Assembly: GCA_016779385.1 (NCBI GenBank)
Contig: JADHNT010000021.1
Coordinates: forward strand, 1 to 32,397
Direction: 5' to 3'
Source of the DNA: Pseudomonadales bacterium
GTDB taxonomy: Bacteria; Pseudomonadota; Gammaproteobacteria; Pseudomonadales; Azotimanducaceae
Length of the DNA stretch: 32,397 nt
In this document: piece after piece, positions 1 through 8,546 of the stretch
How the letters are laid out: each line of letters begins with the position of its first letter
Numbering within the stretch: the stretch's first letter is position 1
Program-made: the position numbers and the translations under genes
The notes under the pieces: model-generated
What the model was told of the DNA's origin: nothing
Databases searched by the model: none
The model's input: only the letters and a program-made list of their open reading frames with translations

Positions 1-419
1 TAGAAGGGTGGGCCCCTGCCCGGCAACGGGCGCGCTTTGAGGCGCTTCGGGAACTTATGCAGCTACCGTTGGACGTTGCGGAGCGCTATCCCCACACCCT
101 GTCCGGGGGGCAGCAGCAGCGGGTCGGGCTCTGCCGGGCCATGATGCTCTCGCCCCCCTTGCTGCTCTTGGATGAGCCCTTCTCGGCGCTGGATCCCCTC
201 ACCCGCGACGACCTACAGGTCCACTTTGAAAGGCTAGCGGCGGCGGAGCCGGTCACCGTGGTGCTTGTCACTCACGACCGGCAGGAGGCCCTGCGCCTTG
301 CTCAGCACCTGGTGGTGCTTGAGGCAGGGCGAGTCGTGCAAGTGGGGTCCCCCGCGGAGCTGGCGGCGGCGCCGGCCACGGCCTTTGTGCAAGAGCTCGT
401 GCGGGGTGGTGGGCCTTGA
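1..419 (+). CDS. Osmoprotectant (betaine/choline-type) ABC transporter ATP-binding protein, C-terminal part
   Basis: This is the 3' part of an ABC-transporter ATPase; the frame is open from the left edge, so the true start and the Walker A motif lie outside the window. The visible part has the ABC signature (LSGGQQQR), Walker B (LLLLDEPFSALD) and the switch histidine (LVTHDR), followed by a short C-terminal region ending in GGGP. The next gene starts at a TTG overlapping this stop by 4 nt and encodes the binding protein and permease, so this ATPase most likely energises that importer in the cytoplasm. The OpuBA/ProV-type assignment rests mainly on that neighbour. No CBS domains are seen at the C terminus, which differs from classic ProV/OpuAA. 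It is confidently an ABC ATPase; the substrate is less certain. Confidence 0.9.
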   Translation, partial: EGWAPARQRARFEALRELMQLPLDVAERYPHTLSGGQQQRVGLCRAMMLSPPLLLLDEPFSALDPLTRDDLQVHFERLAAAEPVTVVLVTHDRQEALRLAQHLVVLEAGRVVQVGSPAELAAAPATAFVQELVRGGGP

Positions 420-1942
420 ACCGCCTGGGATGGATTCCCGCGCTGCTTCTCGTCCTGGCAGGGGCTTCGGCAATGAGCAGCGCTACGGAGCGACCCATTG
501 TGGTGGGGAGTAAGAATTTTACGGAGGGGCGCCTGCTCGGCGAGCTTTTGGCGCAGCGCTTAGAAGCCGAGGGCTTCGCCGTAGAGCGGCGTCTCGGCCT
601 CGGGGGCACCTTGATCTGCTATCAGGCGCTGACCTCCGGGGAAATCGATCTGTATGTGGAATACACGGGCACGCTCCGGGAGGCGATCCTGCCGCCGGGG
701 CAGGCGCCCGGGGTTGCAGGGCTTCGGGCGCCCCTTGGGGCCCTGGGGCTTGAGCTGCTGTCGCCCCTGGGCTTCAACAATACCTATGCCCTGGCCCTTG
801 CCGGCCCCCAGGCGCGAGCGCTGGAGGTGACGCGCATTTCCCAGCTGGCGGCCCACCCGGTCCTGCGGGCGGCCTTTAGCCACGAGTTTCTCGATCGGCG
901 CGATGGCTGGCGGGCTCTGAAAGCGCGCTACGGCCTGCCCCAGAGCGCCGTGGGCATCGACAACGCCCTGGCCTACCAGAGCTTGGAAAAGGGCCAGTTG
1001 GACCTCACGGATGCCAACAGCACCGATGGGGAGCTGCTGCGTTTTGATCTTCGCGTGCTGGATGATGACCTCGGGTTTTTCCCTGAGTACCAGGCCGTGC
1101 CTCTGGTGCGCAGCGATTTCCCCGCCGAGGCCCGGGCGGCCCTGGCGCTCCTCGGGGGACGTCTCACGGAGGACGCCATGCGCCGTCTGAACGCCGCGGT
1201 GGCCGTGCAAGGGGCCTCCTTTGCTGCCGTAGCGGCGGACTATCTTAGGGGGGAGGGGCTTGGGCCTGTGCCTCAAGCGGGGGTTGAGCCAGTGGCTCAG
1301 GGGGGATGGCTATCGCCCCGGGGCGCTCGCATTGTTCTGCGTACTCGGGAGCACTTGCAGCTCACAGGCCTCGCCCTGCTCGGTGCTTGCCTGCTGGGCA
1401 TTCCCCTGGCCATGCTGGTGCATCGCCGCCGTCGGCTGGCGCGCGCCGTGCTTTACCTCGCGGGGCTGGCCCAAACCATTCCTTCCCTGGCGCTCCTGGC
1501 CCTTATGATTCCCTTGCTTGGCATTGGCGCCGCGCCGGCCATCGTCGCGCTGCTGATTTATGCCGTGCTGCCGATCCTTCGCAATACGCTGACCGCGCTC
1601 CTAGGGGTGGATCCCACGCTGCGCCGGGTGGCCCTGGCCATGGGCCTAACGCCCTGGCAGCAGCTGCGCTATCTGGTGCTGCCCCTGGCCCTGCCCACCA
1701 TCCTCGCGGGGGTGCGCACGGCTACGGTGATTAGCCTTGGCGCGGCGACCCTCGCGGCCTTTGTGGGGGCCGGTGGGCTCGGGGAGCCCATCGTCACGGG
1801 GATCTCTCTCAACAACACGGCGCTCATTTTGGAGGGTGCGCTCCCCGCGGCGGCCCTCGCCCTGTTGGCCGAGTGGTGCTTTGAGGCCTTGGAGGCGCGG
1901 CTGGTCGCGGCGCCCCTGCGCCGCGATCCCCTAGCGCCTTAG
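416..1942 (+). CDS. Fused osmoprotectant substrate-binding protein / ABC permease (OpuBC-OpuBB type)
   Basis: One 508-residue protein appears to combine two ABC importer subunits. Residues about 1-24 form a signal peptide or membrane anchor. Residues 27-285 match the OpuAC/OsmoX-type binding fold, starting VVGSKNFTEG with the Glu/Tyr-rich DLYVEYTGTL segment typical of quaternary-amine binders. Residues about 312-500 form a permease domain with several membrane segments and the EAA loop (AMGLTPWQQL... near 408-430) that docks with the ATPase. The start is TTG, overlapping the ATPase stop (TTGA). The binding domain precedes the permease, whereas several known fusions such as BusAB or ProWX have the permease first. 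The likely role is uptake of glycine betaine, choline or a similar compatible solute; the exact ligand cannot be read from sequence. Confidence 0.88.
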   Translation: MNRLGWIPALLLVLAGASAMSSATERPIVVGSKNFTEGRLLGELLAQRLEAEGFAVERRLGLGGTLICYQALTSGEIDLYVEYTGTLREAILPPGQAPGVAGLRAPLGALGLELLSPLGFNNTYALALAGPQARALEVTRISQLAAHPVLRAAFSHEFLDRRDGWRALKARYGLPQSAVGIDNALAYQSLEKGQLDLTDANSTDGELLRFDLRVLDDDLGFFPEYQAVPLVRSDFPAEARAALALLGGRLTEDAMRRLNAAVAVQGASFAAVAADYLRGEGLGPVPQAGVEPVAQGGWLSPRGARIVLRTREHLQLTGLALLGACLLGIPLAMLVHRRRRLARAVLYLAGLAQTIPSLALLALMIPLLGIGAAPAIVALLIYAVLPILRNTLTALLGVDPTLRRVALAMGLTPWQQLRYLVLPLALPTILAGVRTATVISLGAATLAAFVGAGGLGEPIVTGISLNNTALILEGALPAAALALLAEWCFEALEARLVAAPLRRDPLAP

Positions 1943-1982
1943 GCGCTCCCGTAAGCCCCCAAGGGCCAGTCCCTAGGCGCTA
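1932..1982. repeat. Inverted repeat between convergent genes
   Basis: TAGCGCCT at 1932-1939 is matched by AGGCGCTA at 1975-1982. A shorter hairpin, AGCGCC-TTA-GGCGCT, lies at 1933-1947. The repeats span the stop codons of the two convergent genes. There is no T tract, so this is at most a weak or Rho-assisted bidirectional terminator, and it may be chance in G+C-rich DNA. Confidence 0.3.
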
Positions 1983-3241
1983 AGGGCTCGGGTGAGAGCC
2001 GTCACCATGGCCGCGACGTCCTCTACGGCGCAGAGCTCGCGGATGGAGTGCATAGCCAGCTGGGGGATGCCCACGTCGATGGTTGCGATGCCCAGCTCCG
2101 CCGCGGTGATGGGGCCGATGGTACTGCCGCAGCCCAAATCGGAGCGGGTCACGAAGGACTGCACGGGCACCGCCGCCTGATCGCAGAGGTCGCGAAAGCG
2201 CGCCTGCGTGGCGCTGTTGGAGGCATAGCGCTGGTTGGCGTTGATCTTGATGACCGGTCCGCCGCCGAGGAGCGGTCCGTGGGCCCGGTCGTGCCGGTCC
2301 GGGAAATTGGGATGGACGGCGTGGGCGTTGTCCGCGGAGATCAGCCAGGCCCGCGCCCGTAGTCGCGCGCTGTCTTCCTCCCCCGGGGTGATGCGACGGA
2401 GCACCTGATCCAGGAAGGGCCCGGCGGCGCCGGTGCTGGAGGCGCTGCCTACCTCTTCGTGATCGTTCAGCACGATGAGGGCGGGGGCATCACCGCTGCG
2501 TAAGAGGGCTTCCGTAGCGCAGAAGCAGCTCAGCAGGTTGTCCAGCCGTGCGCTGGCGAGAAAGGCGCCCTTGAGGCCGACCGTTGCTGCGCCCTGAGTG
2601 TCGTAGAAGAGCAGCTCGTGATCGAGGATCGCCTCCACGGCGTGCCCCGTCGCCTCCAGCGCCGTTTGCAGGAGTGCGTGGAGCGTTGCCTCGTCATTCT
2701 CAAAGGCGAAGAGCGCGGGCAAGTCGGTCTGCGCATTGATGCGGCGCTTTTGGTTGGCTTCCCGATCCAGGTGAATGGCCAGGGAGGGAATGATGGCAAG
2801 CTTCTCCGGCAGCTGTACCAGGGCGCCCTGCACTGCCCCTTCGGGGGTCCGGAAATGCACCCGACCCGCGAGGGCCAGATCTCGGTCAAACCAGGGGTTC
2901 TGGAGCACGCCGCCGTAAGGCTCCACGGCGAGGCGAACGAGCCCCTGCCCATCAAGCTCGGGCTTGGGCTTCAGCTTTAGCGCCGGGCTGTCCGTGTGGG
3001 CGCCGATGATGGTCGGGCCCTCGGGGAAGCGGCCAGCAGACCGAAAGGCAATGAGCGCGCTGTCGTTGCGGGTCACGAAGTAGCGACCCTTGGGCTCGAG
3101 GTGCCAGGCATCGTCCTCGCGCAGCTCGGCGTAACCCGCAGCCGATAGCAGCGCCTTCACGCTGGCCACGGCGTGGAAGGGGGTGGGGGACGCATCAACG
3201 AAAGAGCAGAGGCGCGGGATCAGCGAGTCGCCGGCGGACAT
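1973..3241 (-). CDS. apeB: M18 family aspartyl aminopeptidase
   Basis: The 422-residue length is typical of M18 metallo-aminopeptidases, which remove N-terminal acidic residues from peptides in the cytoplasm as large oligomers. The dinuclear zinc ligands and catalytic residues are in family positions: H82 in AHTDSP, D234 in ARLDN, the HEE at 261-263 in LNDHEEVGS, D304 in SADNAHA, and H398 in AMHSIRE. The start ATG is preceded by AAGGGG six bases upstream. The gene stands alone, convergent with the transporter and divergent from the Nudix gene, and nothing in it looks disrupted. The PepC/ApeB choice between closely related M18 names is a convention; the family call is secure. Confidence 0.95.
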   Translation of the reverse strand: MSAGDSLIPRLCSFVDASPTPFHAVASVKALLSAAGYAELREDDAWHLEPKGRYFVTRNDSALIAFRSAGRFPEGPTIIGAHTDSPALKLKPKPELDGQGLVRLAVEPYGGVLQNPWFDRDLALAGRVHFRTPEGAVQGALVQLPEKLAIIPSLAIHLDREANQKRRINAQTDLPALFAFENDEATLHALLQTALEATGHAVEAILDHELLFYDTQGAATVGLKGAFLASARLDNLLSCFCATEALLRSGDAPALIVLNDHEEVGSASSTGAAGPFLDQVLRRITPGEEDSARLRARAWLISADNAHAVHPNFPDRHDRAHGPLLGGGPVIKINANQRYASNSATQARFRDLCDQAAVPVQSFVTRSDLGCGSTIGPITAAELGIATIDVGIPQLAMHSIRELCAVEDVAAMVTALTRALSA

Positions 3242-3322
3242 GGAGAACCCCTTTGGGTGGGAAAACCGCTATCGTACGCCTCGAGTTAGAACGTCCCAAG
3301 GCCCACGGGGTCCCAAGGAGGT

Positions 3323-4141
3323 GTGGTGAAGAGTTATTTTCCTGGGCAGAAGGGGTTCGTGCCCGGTGCGGAGGCGGAGAAGCGCTTTGCGGCGACGGTC
3401 ATGCTTCTGCGCGACGGCCCCACGGGTCTGGAAGTGTTCATGATGGAGCGAACCGCCACGGTAGATTTCGGCGGTCTCCACGTGTTTCCTGGCGGCAAGG
3501 TGGACTTCCACGATCGCGCGGAAGACCTGGAAGCCCACGCCAGTGGACTCACGGACGCGGAAGCCAGCCGGCGCCTTGGCCTTGAATCCGGAGGTCTTGC
3601 CTTTTGGGTCGCCGCGGCACGGGAGTGCTTTGAGGAGGCTGGGGTGCTGCTGGCCTACGGCCCCGACGGCACGGTGCTGCGCACGGAGGATCCTCGCTGG
3701 GCCTCGGCCCTCGCCGAGCTTCGGGAAGAGGTCAACGCGGGGCGCCTCCCCTTCCTCGAACTGTGCAAGCGCTTCAAGCTTCGCCTGGCCCTCGACCAGG
3801 TGCACTACTTCAGCCACTGGTTCACCCCCGAGGGGCCGCCACGGCGCTACGATACGCGCTTTTTTGTGACCGCCGCCCCGCCCCAGGAAGGCACGCACGA
3901 CGATGGGGAGCTCGTGGGATCGCGCTGGGTATCCCCAAAGGCGGCGCTGGCGGCCTGGGAAGATGGGGAGATTCAAATGATCTACCCCACCCACAGCACG
4001 GTGCGAGTCCTGGCGACCTTTGGGGATAGGGCTAGCGCCTTGGCAGCCGTAGCCCGAGGCGCCCACCGTCATCTGGTCACCCCTGATGACACCCTGGCCC
4101 GGGAGGGGCTCCAGGCGCCGCCGCCGCTTCCCACCCCGTGA
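3323..4141 (+). CDS. NUDT19-like Nudix hydrolase with an expanded Nudix box
   Basis: This 272-residue Nudix fold protein splits the Nudix signature. The FPGGK half is at 55-59 and the catalytic half, R100-E-C-F-E104-E105-A-G107, is about 40 residues later. That long insert is characteristic of the NUDT19/RP2p group, whose studied animal members hydrolyse CoA and acyl-CoA to phosphopantetheine derivatives and 3',5'-ADP. A CoA-pyrophosphatase role is therefore plausible, but I infer it from family architecture. AAGGAG at 3315-3320 lies 2 nt from the first GTG and 5 nt from a second GTG at 3326, so the second may be the real start. The stop overlaps the next gene's GTG by 4 nt (GTGA), linking it to the ABC exporter operon. 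Confidence 0.85.
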   Translation: MVKSYFPGQKGFVPGAEAEKRFAATVMLLRDGPTGLEVFMMERTATVDFGGLHVFPGGKVDFHDRAEDLEAHASGLTDAEASRRLGLESGGLAFWVAAARECFEEAGVLLAYGPDGTVLRTEDPRWASALAELREEVNAGRLPFLELCKRFKLRLALDQVHYFSHWFTPEGPPRRYDTRFFVTAAPPQEGTHDDGELVGSRWVSPKAALAAWEDGEIQMIYPTHSTVRVLATFGDRASALAAVARGAHRHLVTPDDTLAREGLQAPPPLPTP

Positions 4142-4812
4142 CTGCGCCGCGCCTTAAGGTTTCCGGTCTCACTCTGGCCGTGGGCACGGGGGCCGCTGGG
4201 CTTACCCTTCTGTCGGAGCTGTCTTTGACCCTGGCCCCCGGAGCGTCCCTGGCCCTCACCGGGCGCAGCGGCAGTGGGAAAAGCTCCCTGCTGCACTGCC
4301 TTGGCGGTCTGCTTACGCCCCAGGAGGGCGCGGTCATCTGGCAGCCCAGGGGCGCCGCGCCGGTGATCCTCAGTGCGGCGGAGGAGGGGGCCCGGGCCGC
4401 CTTTCGCCGCCAGCACCTGGGCTTTGTCTTTCAGTTTTTCCATCTCGTCCCCACGCTTACGGCGCTCGAGAACGTCGCCTTTATGGCGGAGCTCGCAGGT
4501 CTGGGCGCGCCCCGGGAACGGGCGGAGGCCATGCTCGAAGCCATGGGCCTCGGGGATCGGTGCCACGCCTTTCCCGAAACCCTTTCCGGTGGCGAGCAGC
4601 AGCGGGTCGCCGTGGCCCGGGCCCTGGTGCATGGCCCGGCGGCGGTGCTCGCCGATGAGCCCACGGGCAATTTGGATGCGCAGACCGCGGAAACGGTGGC
4701 GGAGGTGCTTTTCACCCAAACCCGCGCGGCCGGCGCGTCCCTGGTGCTGGTGACCCACGACGCGGCCCTTGCCGCTCAGGCCGACCACACCCTGGCCCTG
4801 GGGGGGCAATGA
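4138..4812 (+). CDS. ABC transporter ATP-binding protein, YbbA/LolD/MacB-like
   Basis: This is a compact 224-residue nucleotide-binding subunit with every motif intact: Walker A GRSGSGKS at 42-49, Q-loop Q99, signature LSGGE at 149-153, Walker B VLADEPTGNLD around 170-180, and the switch H207. The ADEPTGNLD Walker B is characteristic of the LolD/MacB/FtsE group that works with FtsX-fold permeases. It starts at GTG overlapping the Nudix stop, and its stop overlaps the permease ATG, so ATPase and permease should be made together. It is likely a mechanotransmission-type ABC system acting on lipids or lipoproteins, as YbbA-YbbP or AttE-type systems are thought to. The substrate is unknown. Confidence 0.92.
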   Translation: MTAPRLKVSGLTLAVGTGAAGLTLLSELSLTLAPGASLALTGRSGSGKSSLLHCLGGLLTPQEGAVIWQPRGAAPVILSAAEEGARAAFRRQHLGFVFQFFHLVPTLTALENVAFMAELAGLGAPRERAEAMLEAMGLGDRCHAFPETLSGGEQQRVAVARALVHGPAAVLADEPTGNLDAQTAETVAEVLFTQTRAAGASLVLVTHDAALAAQADHTLALGGQ

Positions 4813-7355
4813 GCCTGCTGTGGCGCGCTCGCTGGCGCGCGCTGCTTCGGGAGCCAGGGCAAAGTGCGCTGCTGATCCTGAGCCTCGCCCTAGGGGTTGC
4901 CGTGGTGGTGGCCGTGGATCTGGTGAATGCGGCCTCCCGCTCCGCCATGGCCAGTGCCTCCGCCCAGCTCCAGGGAGCGAGCACCCATCGTATTGAAGGG
5001 CCCGGGGGCGGCCTGTCCCTGGACGCCTATGGGGCGCTCCGGCGAGCCTGGCGCGCCGGCACGCTCCTCGAGGGCGATGCGCCGGTCACGGGCTTTGCGC
5101 CCCTGCTTGAGGGGCGCCTGACCCTTCCTGACGGGTCTCCCCTGCGCCTCCTGGGCATTGATCCCTTTTCTAGCCTGCGCCAGGAAGGGGTTGGGGTAGG
5201 GACTGAGGCACCTGCCGCCGAAGCGCCGGGCGGGGGAGCACAACCCGTGTCCTGGGGGCAGTTTTTAACCAGTCCGGGGGCGGCGCTGCTGTCGCCGTCC
5301 GTGGGTCCGGAGCTGGCCCCGGGGGATCGATTGCCCCTGCCCGGGGCGCCGGCCCTAACGGTGCTTGGGCGCTTGCCGGGCACGGACGCCGACGCGGCCC
5401 CCCTGGCCCTGGCCGTGGTGGATTTGGCTACGGCGCAGGAATGGCTCGGCGCCACCGATCGCCTCTCCCGGGTGGAGCTGGCGCTACCCGAGGCGCCGCC
5501 CCGGAGCGTCCTGCGTCGTGGTCTGGAACGCCTTTTCCCGGGCCTTCTTCTTCCCGAGGTGGCCCCCGAGGTGCGCCTTGCTCCGGCCCTGCGGGCGGCC
5601 TATCCGGGGCTTCAGCTGCGCAGTCAGCGGGAAACGGAACTCGCGCTTGGCAGTCTCGCAAGCGCCTTCCAGCTGAATCTCGCAGCCATGGGGCTCCTGG
5701 CCTTAGTCGTGGGGCTTTATCTGCTTTATGGCGCCCTTGCCTACAGCGTTCGACGCCGCCTTGAGAGCTTTGGACGCTTTCGGGCCCTCGGGGTGGCGCC
5801 CGCGGTGCTCCAGCGTCACGTGCTCCTGGAAGCGATGATCTTTGCGGGGCTGGGTGCGCTCCTGGGCCTTCTCCTGGGCCGGTTCCTCGCCGGGGGGCTT
5901 CTGGGCCTGATCTCCGCCACCCTGGAGGGGCTCTACGATCAGGTGGCCATAGCCGCTTTACCCCTGGATTGGGTGCCCTACGGCAAGGGCCTGGTGCTCG
6001 CCCTGGGCGGCGGCCTCGCCGTGGCCTGGCCCCTGGCTCGGGAAGCAGGGCGGGCGCCTCTTTTGCCTCGGGCTGGACGCCCACCGGCGCAGACCGGGGG
6101 CAGGGCGGGGCTTGCCTTTGCGCTCGGCCTTTCCCTGCTCGCCCTCGCGCTGTTGACAATGCCCTCGGGGTATCTTGGGGCGTTGCTTGCGCTGGCCGCG
6201 ATTCTCCTTGCGGGGGCTCAGGGGGTGGGGCCGGTGACGGCCCTTCTGCTTCGCGGCCTCAATCGACTGGCGGCCCCCTTGCCCCTGCGCCTGCGCCTGC
6301 CCCTTCGGGAGGCCAGTCGGGGCCTCGGGCGCGCTCAGCTGGCGCTGGCGGCCCTCGTGGTGGCCCTGGCCACTGCGGTTGGCATGACCATCATGGTGAC
6401 GAGCTTTCGCCTGACCGTAGCGGATTGGCTGGAGGATCGGCTCGATGCCCCGGTGCTGGCCCGGGGGCGAGCCCTGGGGGCAGCCCGGGGGCCCCTTGAG
6501 GAAGCCCTCGAAGCCGCTCGGCGGGACGGCCTCGTTTCCGGGTGGGTGTGGCGGCAAAGCGTGGACGACTGGCTGGAGGGGTTGCCCGTGCGCGTGACTT
6601 TGCTTGAAGCCGTAGGGCGTGAGGCCCCGGTGTTGCGCCTCGGTGAACCCTTAGCCCGGCAGCTGGGACGCACGGAAGGGGGTGTGGTGGTTTGGCCTGG
6701 GCGCCTGCCCGGCGCCGAGCCCTTAGCGTCCTACTACCGATCCTACGGCGGCGGGCGGCTCGATCTCGAGATGCCCCGACCCCTTTGGCAGGGGCCCGCG
6801 CCCACGGGAGCCTGGGGGCTGGCCGTCTATGGGGCCCCGGAGGTGGTGCTGCCTCGGCTCCAGGCCGCGCTCCCCCGGTCGGGGGAACTTCTAGCGCAGG
6901 GTCCGGTAAAGGCCCGGGCCCTCGCGATTTTCGACCGCACCTTTCGCGTCACCGCTGTGCTGCAGACCATTGCCGGGGTCGTGGCGGGGGTGGGCCTGCT
7001 GAGCGCTTTTGCCGCCCTCGCCCTAGACCGCCGTCAGCAGCTGAGTGCGCTGCGCATCCTCGGGGCGCCGGGGCCCTTTGCCGCGCGTCAGCTACTCCTA
7101 GAGGCCGGGCTCCTCGCCGGCATCGCAGGGCTATTGGCCCTGCCCCTGGGGGCGTTGGCGGCCTGGGTCCTGTGTGACGCCGTGAATCTCCGGGCCTTTC
7201 ACTGGACGCTAACTCTGCACTGGCCACCTGCGGCCTTCTTCGAAGCCTTGCTCTTGGCCCTCGGAGCGGGGCTACTGGCGGCCCTAGGCCCTGCGCTTCA
7301 GGCCTGGCGGGCGCCCACCAGCGAGGCTCTGGAGGTGCTCCGTGCGCAGGGCTAG
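4809..7355 (+). CDS. FtsX-fold ABC permease, YbbP-like
   Basis: This 848-residue membrane protein has the two-bundle architecture of YbbP permeases. An N-terminal transmembrane helix (about 15-40) is followed by a long periplasmic domain, then a cluster of helices from about 290 to 480. A second periplasmic domain (about 540-700) precedes C-terminal helices carrying the FtsX-type segment around LSALRILGAPGPFAARQL. E. coli YbbP is of similar size (about 800). The ATG overlaps the ATPase stop (ATGA), and the 3' end overlaps the following AttH-like gene by 14 bp. This layout supports a single ATPase-permease-periplasmic partner machine. The substrate is not known; lipid or lipoprotein handling is the family-based guess. 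Confidence 0.92.
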   Translation: MSLLWRARWRALLREPGQSALLILSLALGVAVVVAVDLVNAASRSAMASASAQLQGASTHRIEGPGGGLSLDAYGALRRAWRAGTLLEGDAPVTGFAPLLEGRLTLPDGSPLRLLGIDPFSSLRQEGVGVGTEAPAAEAPGGGAQPVSWGQFLTSPGAALLSPSVGPELAPGDRLPLPGAPALTVLGRLPGTDADAAPLALAVVDLATAQEWLGATDRLSRVELALPEAPPRSVLRRGLERLFPGLLLPEVAPEVRLAPALRAAYPGLQLRSQRETELALGSLASAFQLNLAAMGLLALVVGLYLLYGALAYSVRRRLESFGRFRALGVAPAVLQRHVLLEAMIFAGLGALLGLLLGRFLAGGLLGLISATLEGLYDQVAIAALPLDWVPYGKGLVLALGGGLAVAWPLAREAGRAPLLPRAGRPPAQTGGRAGLAFALGLSLLALALLTMPSGYLGALLALAAILLAGAQGVGPVTALLLRGLNRLAAPLPLRLRLPLREASRGLGRAQLALAALVVALATAVGMTIMVTSFRLTVADWLEDRLDAPVLARGRALGAARGPLEEALEAARRDGLVSGWVWRQSVDDWLEGLPVRVTLLEAVGREAPVLRLGEPLARQLGRTEGGVVVWPGRLPGAEPLASYYRSYGGGRLDLEMPRPLWQGPAPTGAWGLAVYGAPEVVLPRLQAALPRSGELLAQGPVKARALAIFDRTFRVTAVLQTIAGVVAGVGLLSAFAALALDRRQQLSALRILGAPGPFAARQLLLEAGLLAGIAGLLALPLGALAAWVLCDAVNLRAFHWTLTLHWPPAAFFEALLLALGAGLLAALGPALQAWRAPTSEALEVLRAQG

Positions 7356-8517
7356 GGAGAGTGCTTTCGCGCGTTTTGGTGCAATTTTCCTGCTTCTTAG
7401 CGTTGGCATCGGCAGCGCTCAAGCTGCGCTTGAAGCAGGGTCCGTGCTGGGTGCGTCGGCGGATGGCTTTGAGCGCGCCCTGGCCCCGCGGTCCTTTCAA
7501 TTTCCGGACGATCACGGAGTCAAGCCAGCTTTTCGCACCCAATGGTGGTATCTCACGGCGCACCTGAAGGATGGGCAGGGCCAGGCCTTCGGGGTGCAGT
7601 TCACGCTCTTTCGCCAGGGGCTCTTGGCACCTGCGCAGGCGCCGGTCCGCGCCTCCCCCTTGGCGGGAAACGCTCTGTGGATGGCCCATCTGGCGATCAC
7701 CACGCCGGAGGGGCACGGCGCCGAGGAGCGCTTTGCTCGCGATGCTCTAGGTTTGGCGGGGGTGACCTCAGCGCCCTTTCGGGCTTGGTTGGAGGATTGG
7801 ACGCTGGAAGCCGCTCCCGGTGCGAGCCCTGCGCCCTTTCCCGCTACTTTGTCCGCTACGGTGACGCTCGGCGGCCAGCGCCAGCGGCTCACCCTCACCC
7901 TCGGCGCTCCCCGGGGCCCGGTACTCCAGGGGGACTCGGGGCTGTCCCTTAAAAGCCGGGAGACGGGCAGCGCGTCCTACTATTACTCCTACCCGCGCAT
8001 GGCCGCGGCTTTGACCCTGACGCCCCCCACGGGGGAGGCGCCCCGCCATGCTTCGGGTCTTGCCTGGTTCGATCGGGAGTGGAGCTCCGGGGCCCTTGCG
8101 CCGGAGCAGGTGGGCTGGGACTGGCTGGCCCTGCACTTATCTACGGGCCATGACCTCATGCTGTTCCGACTGCGTCGGGCCGACGGGTCCTTGTCCGGGG
8201 TTCGGGAAGGCACGCTGGTGGCCCCGGACGGGAAAAGCGTGCGCCTCGCTCCCGGGACCTATCGCTTCGAACCCGTGCCCGGGGCAACCTGGGCAGGGCC
8301 TCGGGGCGGGCTCTGGCCCGTACGTTGGCGACTGGACCTGCCCCAGCTGGGTGTCGTTGACGTCGTTAGCGCGGTGCAGGCCGATCAGCACAATCCCCTG
8401 ACCGTGCCTTATTGGGAGGGCGTGGTGTGCCTGGAGGAGGACGAGGAGAGCTGTGGCTACCTCGAGATGACTGGCTACGAGCCGCCTACCGATGCCCGCC
8501 CCCGGAGCGTAGAGTAG
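7342..8517 (+). CDS. Secreted AttH/CrtC-like lipocalin-type protein
   Basis: This 391-residue protein has an N-terminal signal peptide (basic MRRAR, hydrophobic stretch to about residue 26, AQA before the mature part). It then shows the conserved AttH/carotenoid-hydratase-like blocks: TQWWYLTAHL, WMAHLAIT, YYYSYPRM, SGLAWFDREWSS and WDWLALHL. AttH of Agrobacterium sits in a cluster with an ATPase and FtsX-type permeases, the arrangement seen here. This is therefore more likely a periplasmic partner of the exporter than a carotenoid enzyme. GGAGG at 7331-7335 lies six bases before the GTG start, inside the end of the permease gene. The CrtC label found in databases reflects a shared fold; no other carotenoid genes are nearby. 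Confidence 0.85.
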   Translation: MRRARESAFARFGAIFLLLSVGIGSAQAALEAGSVLGASADGFERALAPRSFQFPDDHGVKPAFRTQWWYLTAHLKDGQGQAFGVQFTLFRQGLLAPAQAPVRASPLAGNALWMAHLAITTPEGHGAEERFARDALGLAGVTSAPFRAWLEDWTLEAAPGASPAPFPATLSATVTLGGQRQRLTLTLGAPRGPVLQGDSGLSLKSRETGSASYYYSYPRMAAALTLTPPTGEAPRHASGLAWFDREWSSGALAPEQVGWDWLALHLSTGHDLMLFRLRRADGSLSGVREGTLVAPDGKSVRLAPGTYRFEPVPGATWAGPRGGLWPVRWRLDLPQLGVVDVVSAVQADQHNPLTVPYWEGVVCLEEDEESCGYLEMTGYEPPTDARPRSVE

Positions 8518-8546
8518 CGCATCAGCATTCGAACAAGAGGCACGAG

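Noticed and set aside
5428-6159. A 243-codon minus-strand frame inside the YbbP-like permease gene
   Set aside because: Its Pro/Arg/Gly-rich translation has no domain, and the overlapping plus-strand permease is intact and coupled on both sides.
7342-8517. Carotenoid 1,2-hydratase as a biosynthetic enzyme
   Set aside because: The CrtC-like fold is shared with AttH proteins. The signal peptide and ABC-operon context fit AttH, and no carotenoid genes are present.
8412-8546. Upstream extension of the Cys/Met PLP enzyme
   Set aside because: The extra 45 residues overlap the AttH-like gene, lack family similarity and ignore the good Shine-Dalgarno in front of ATG 8547.
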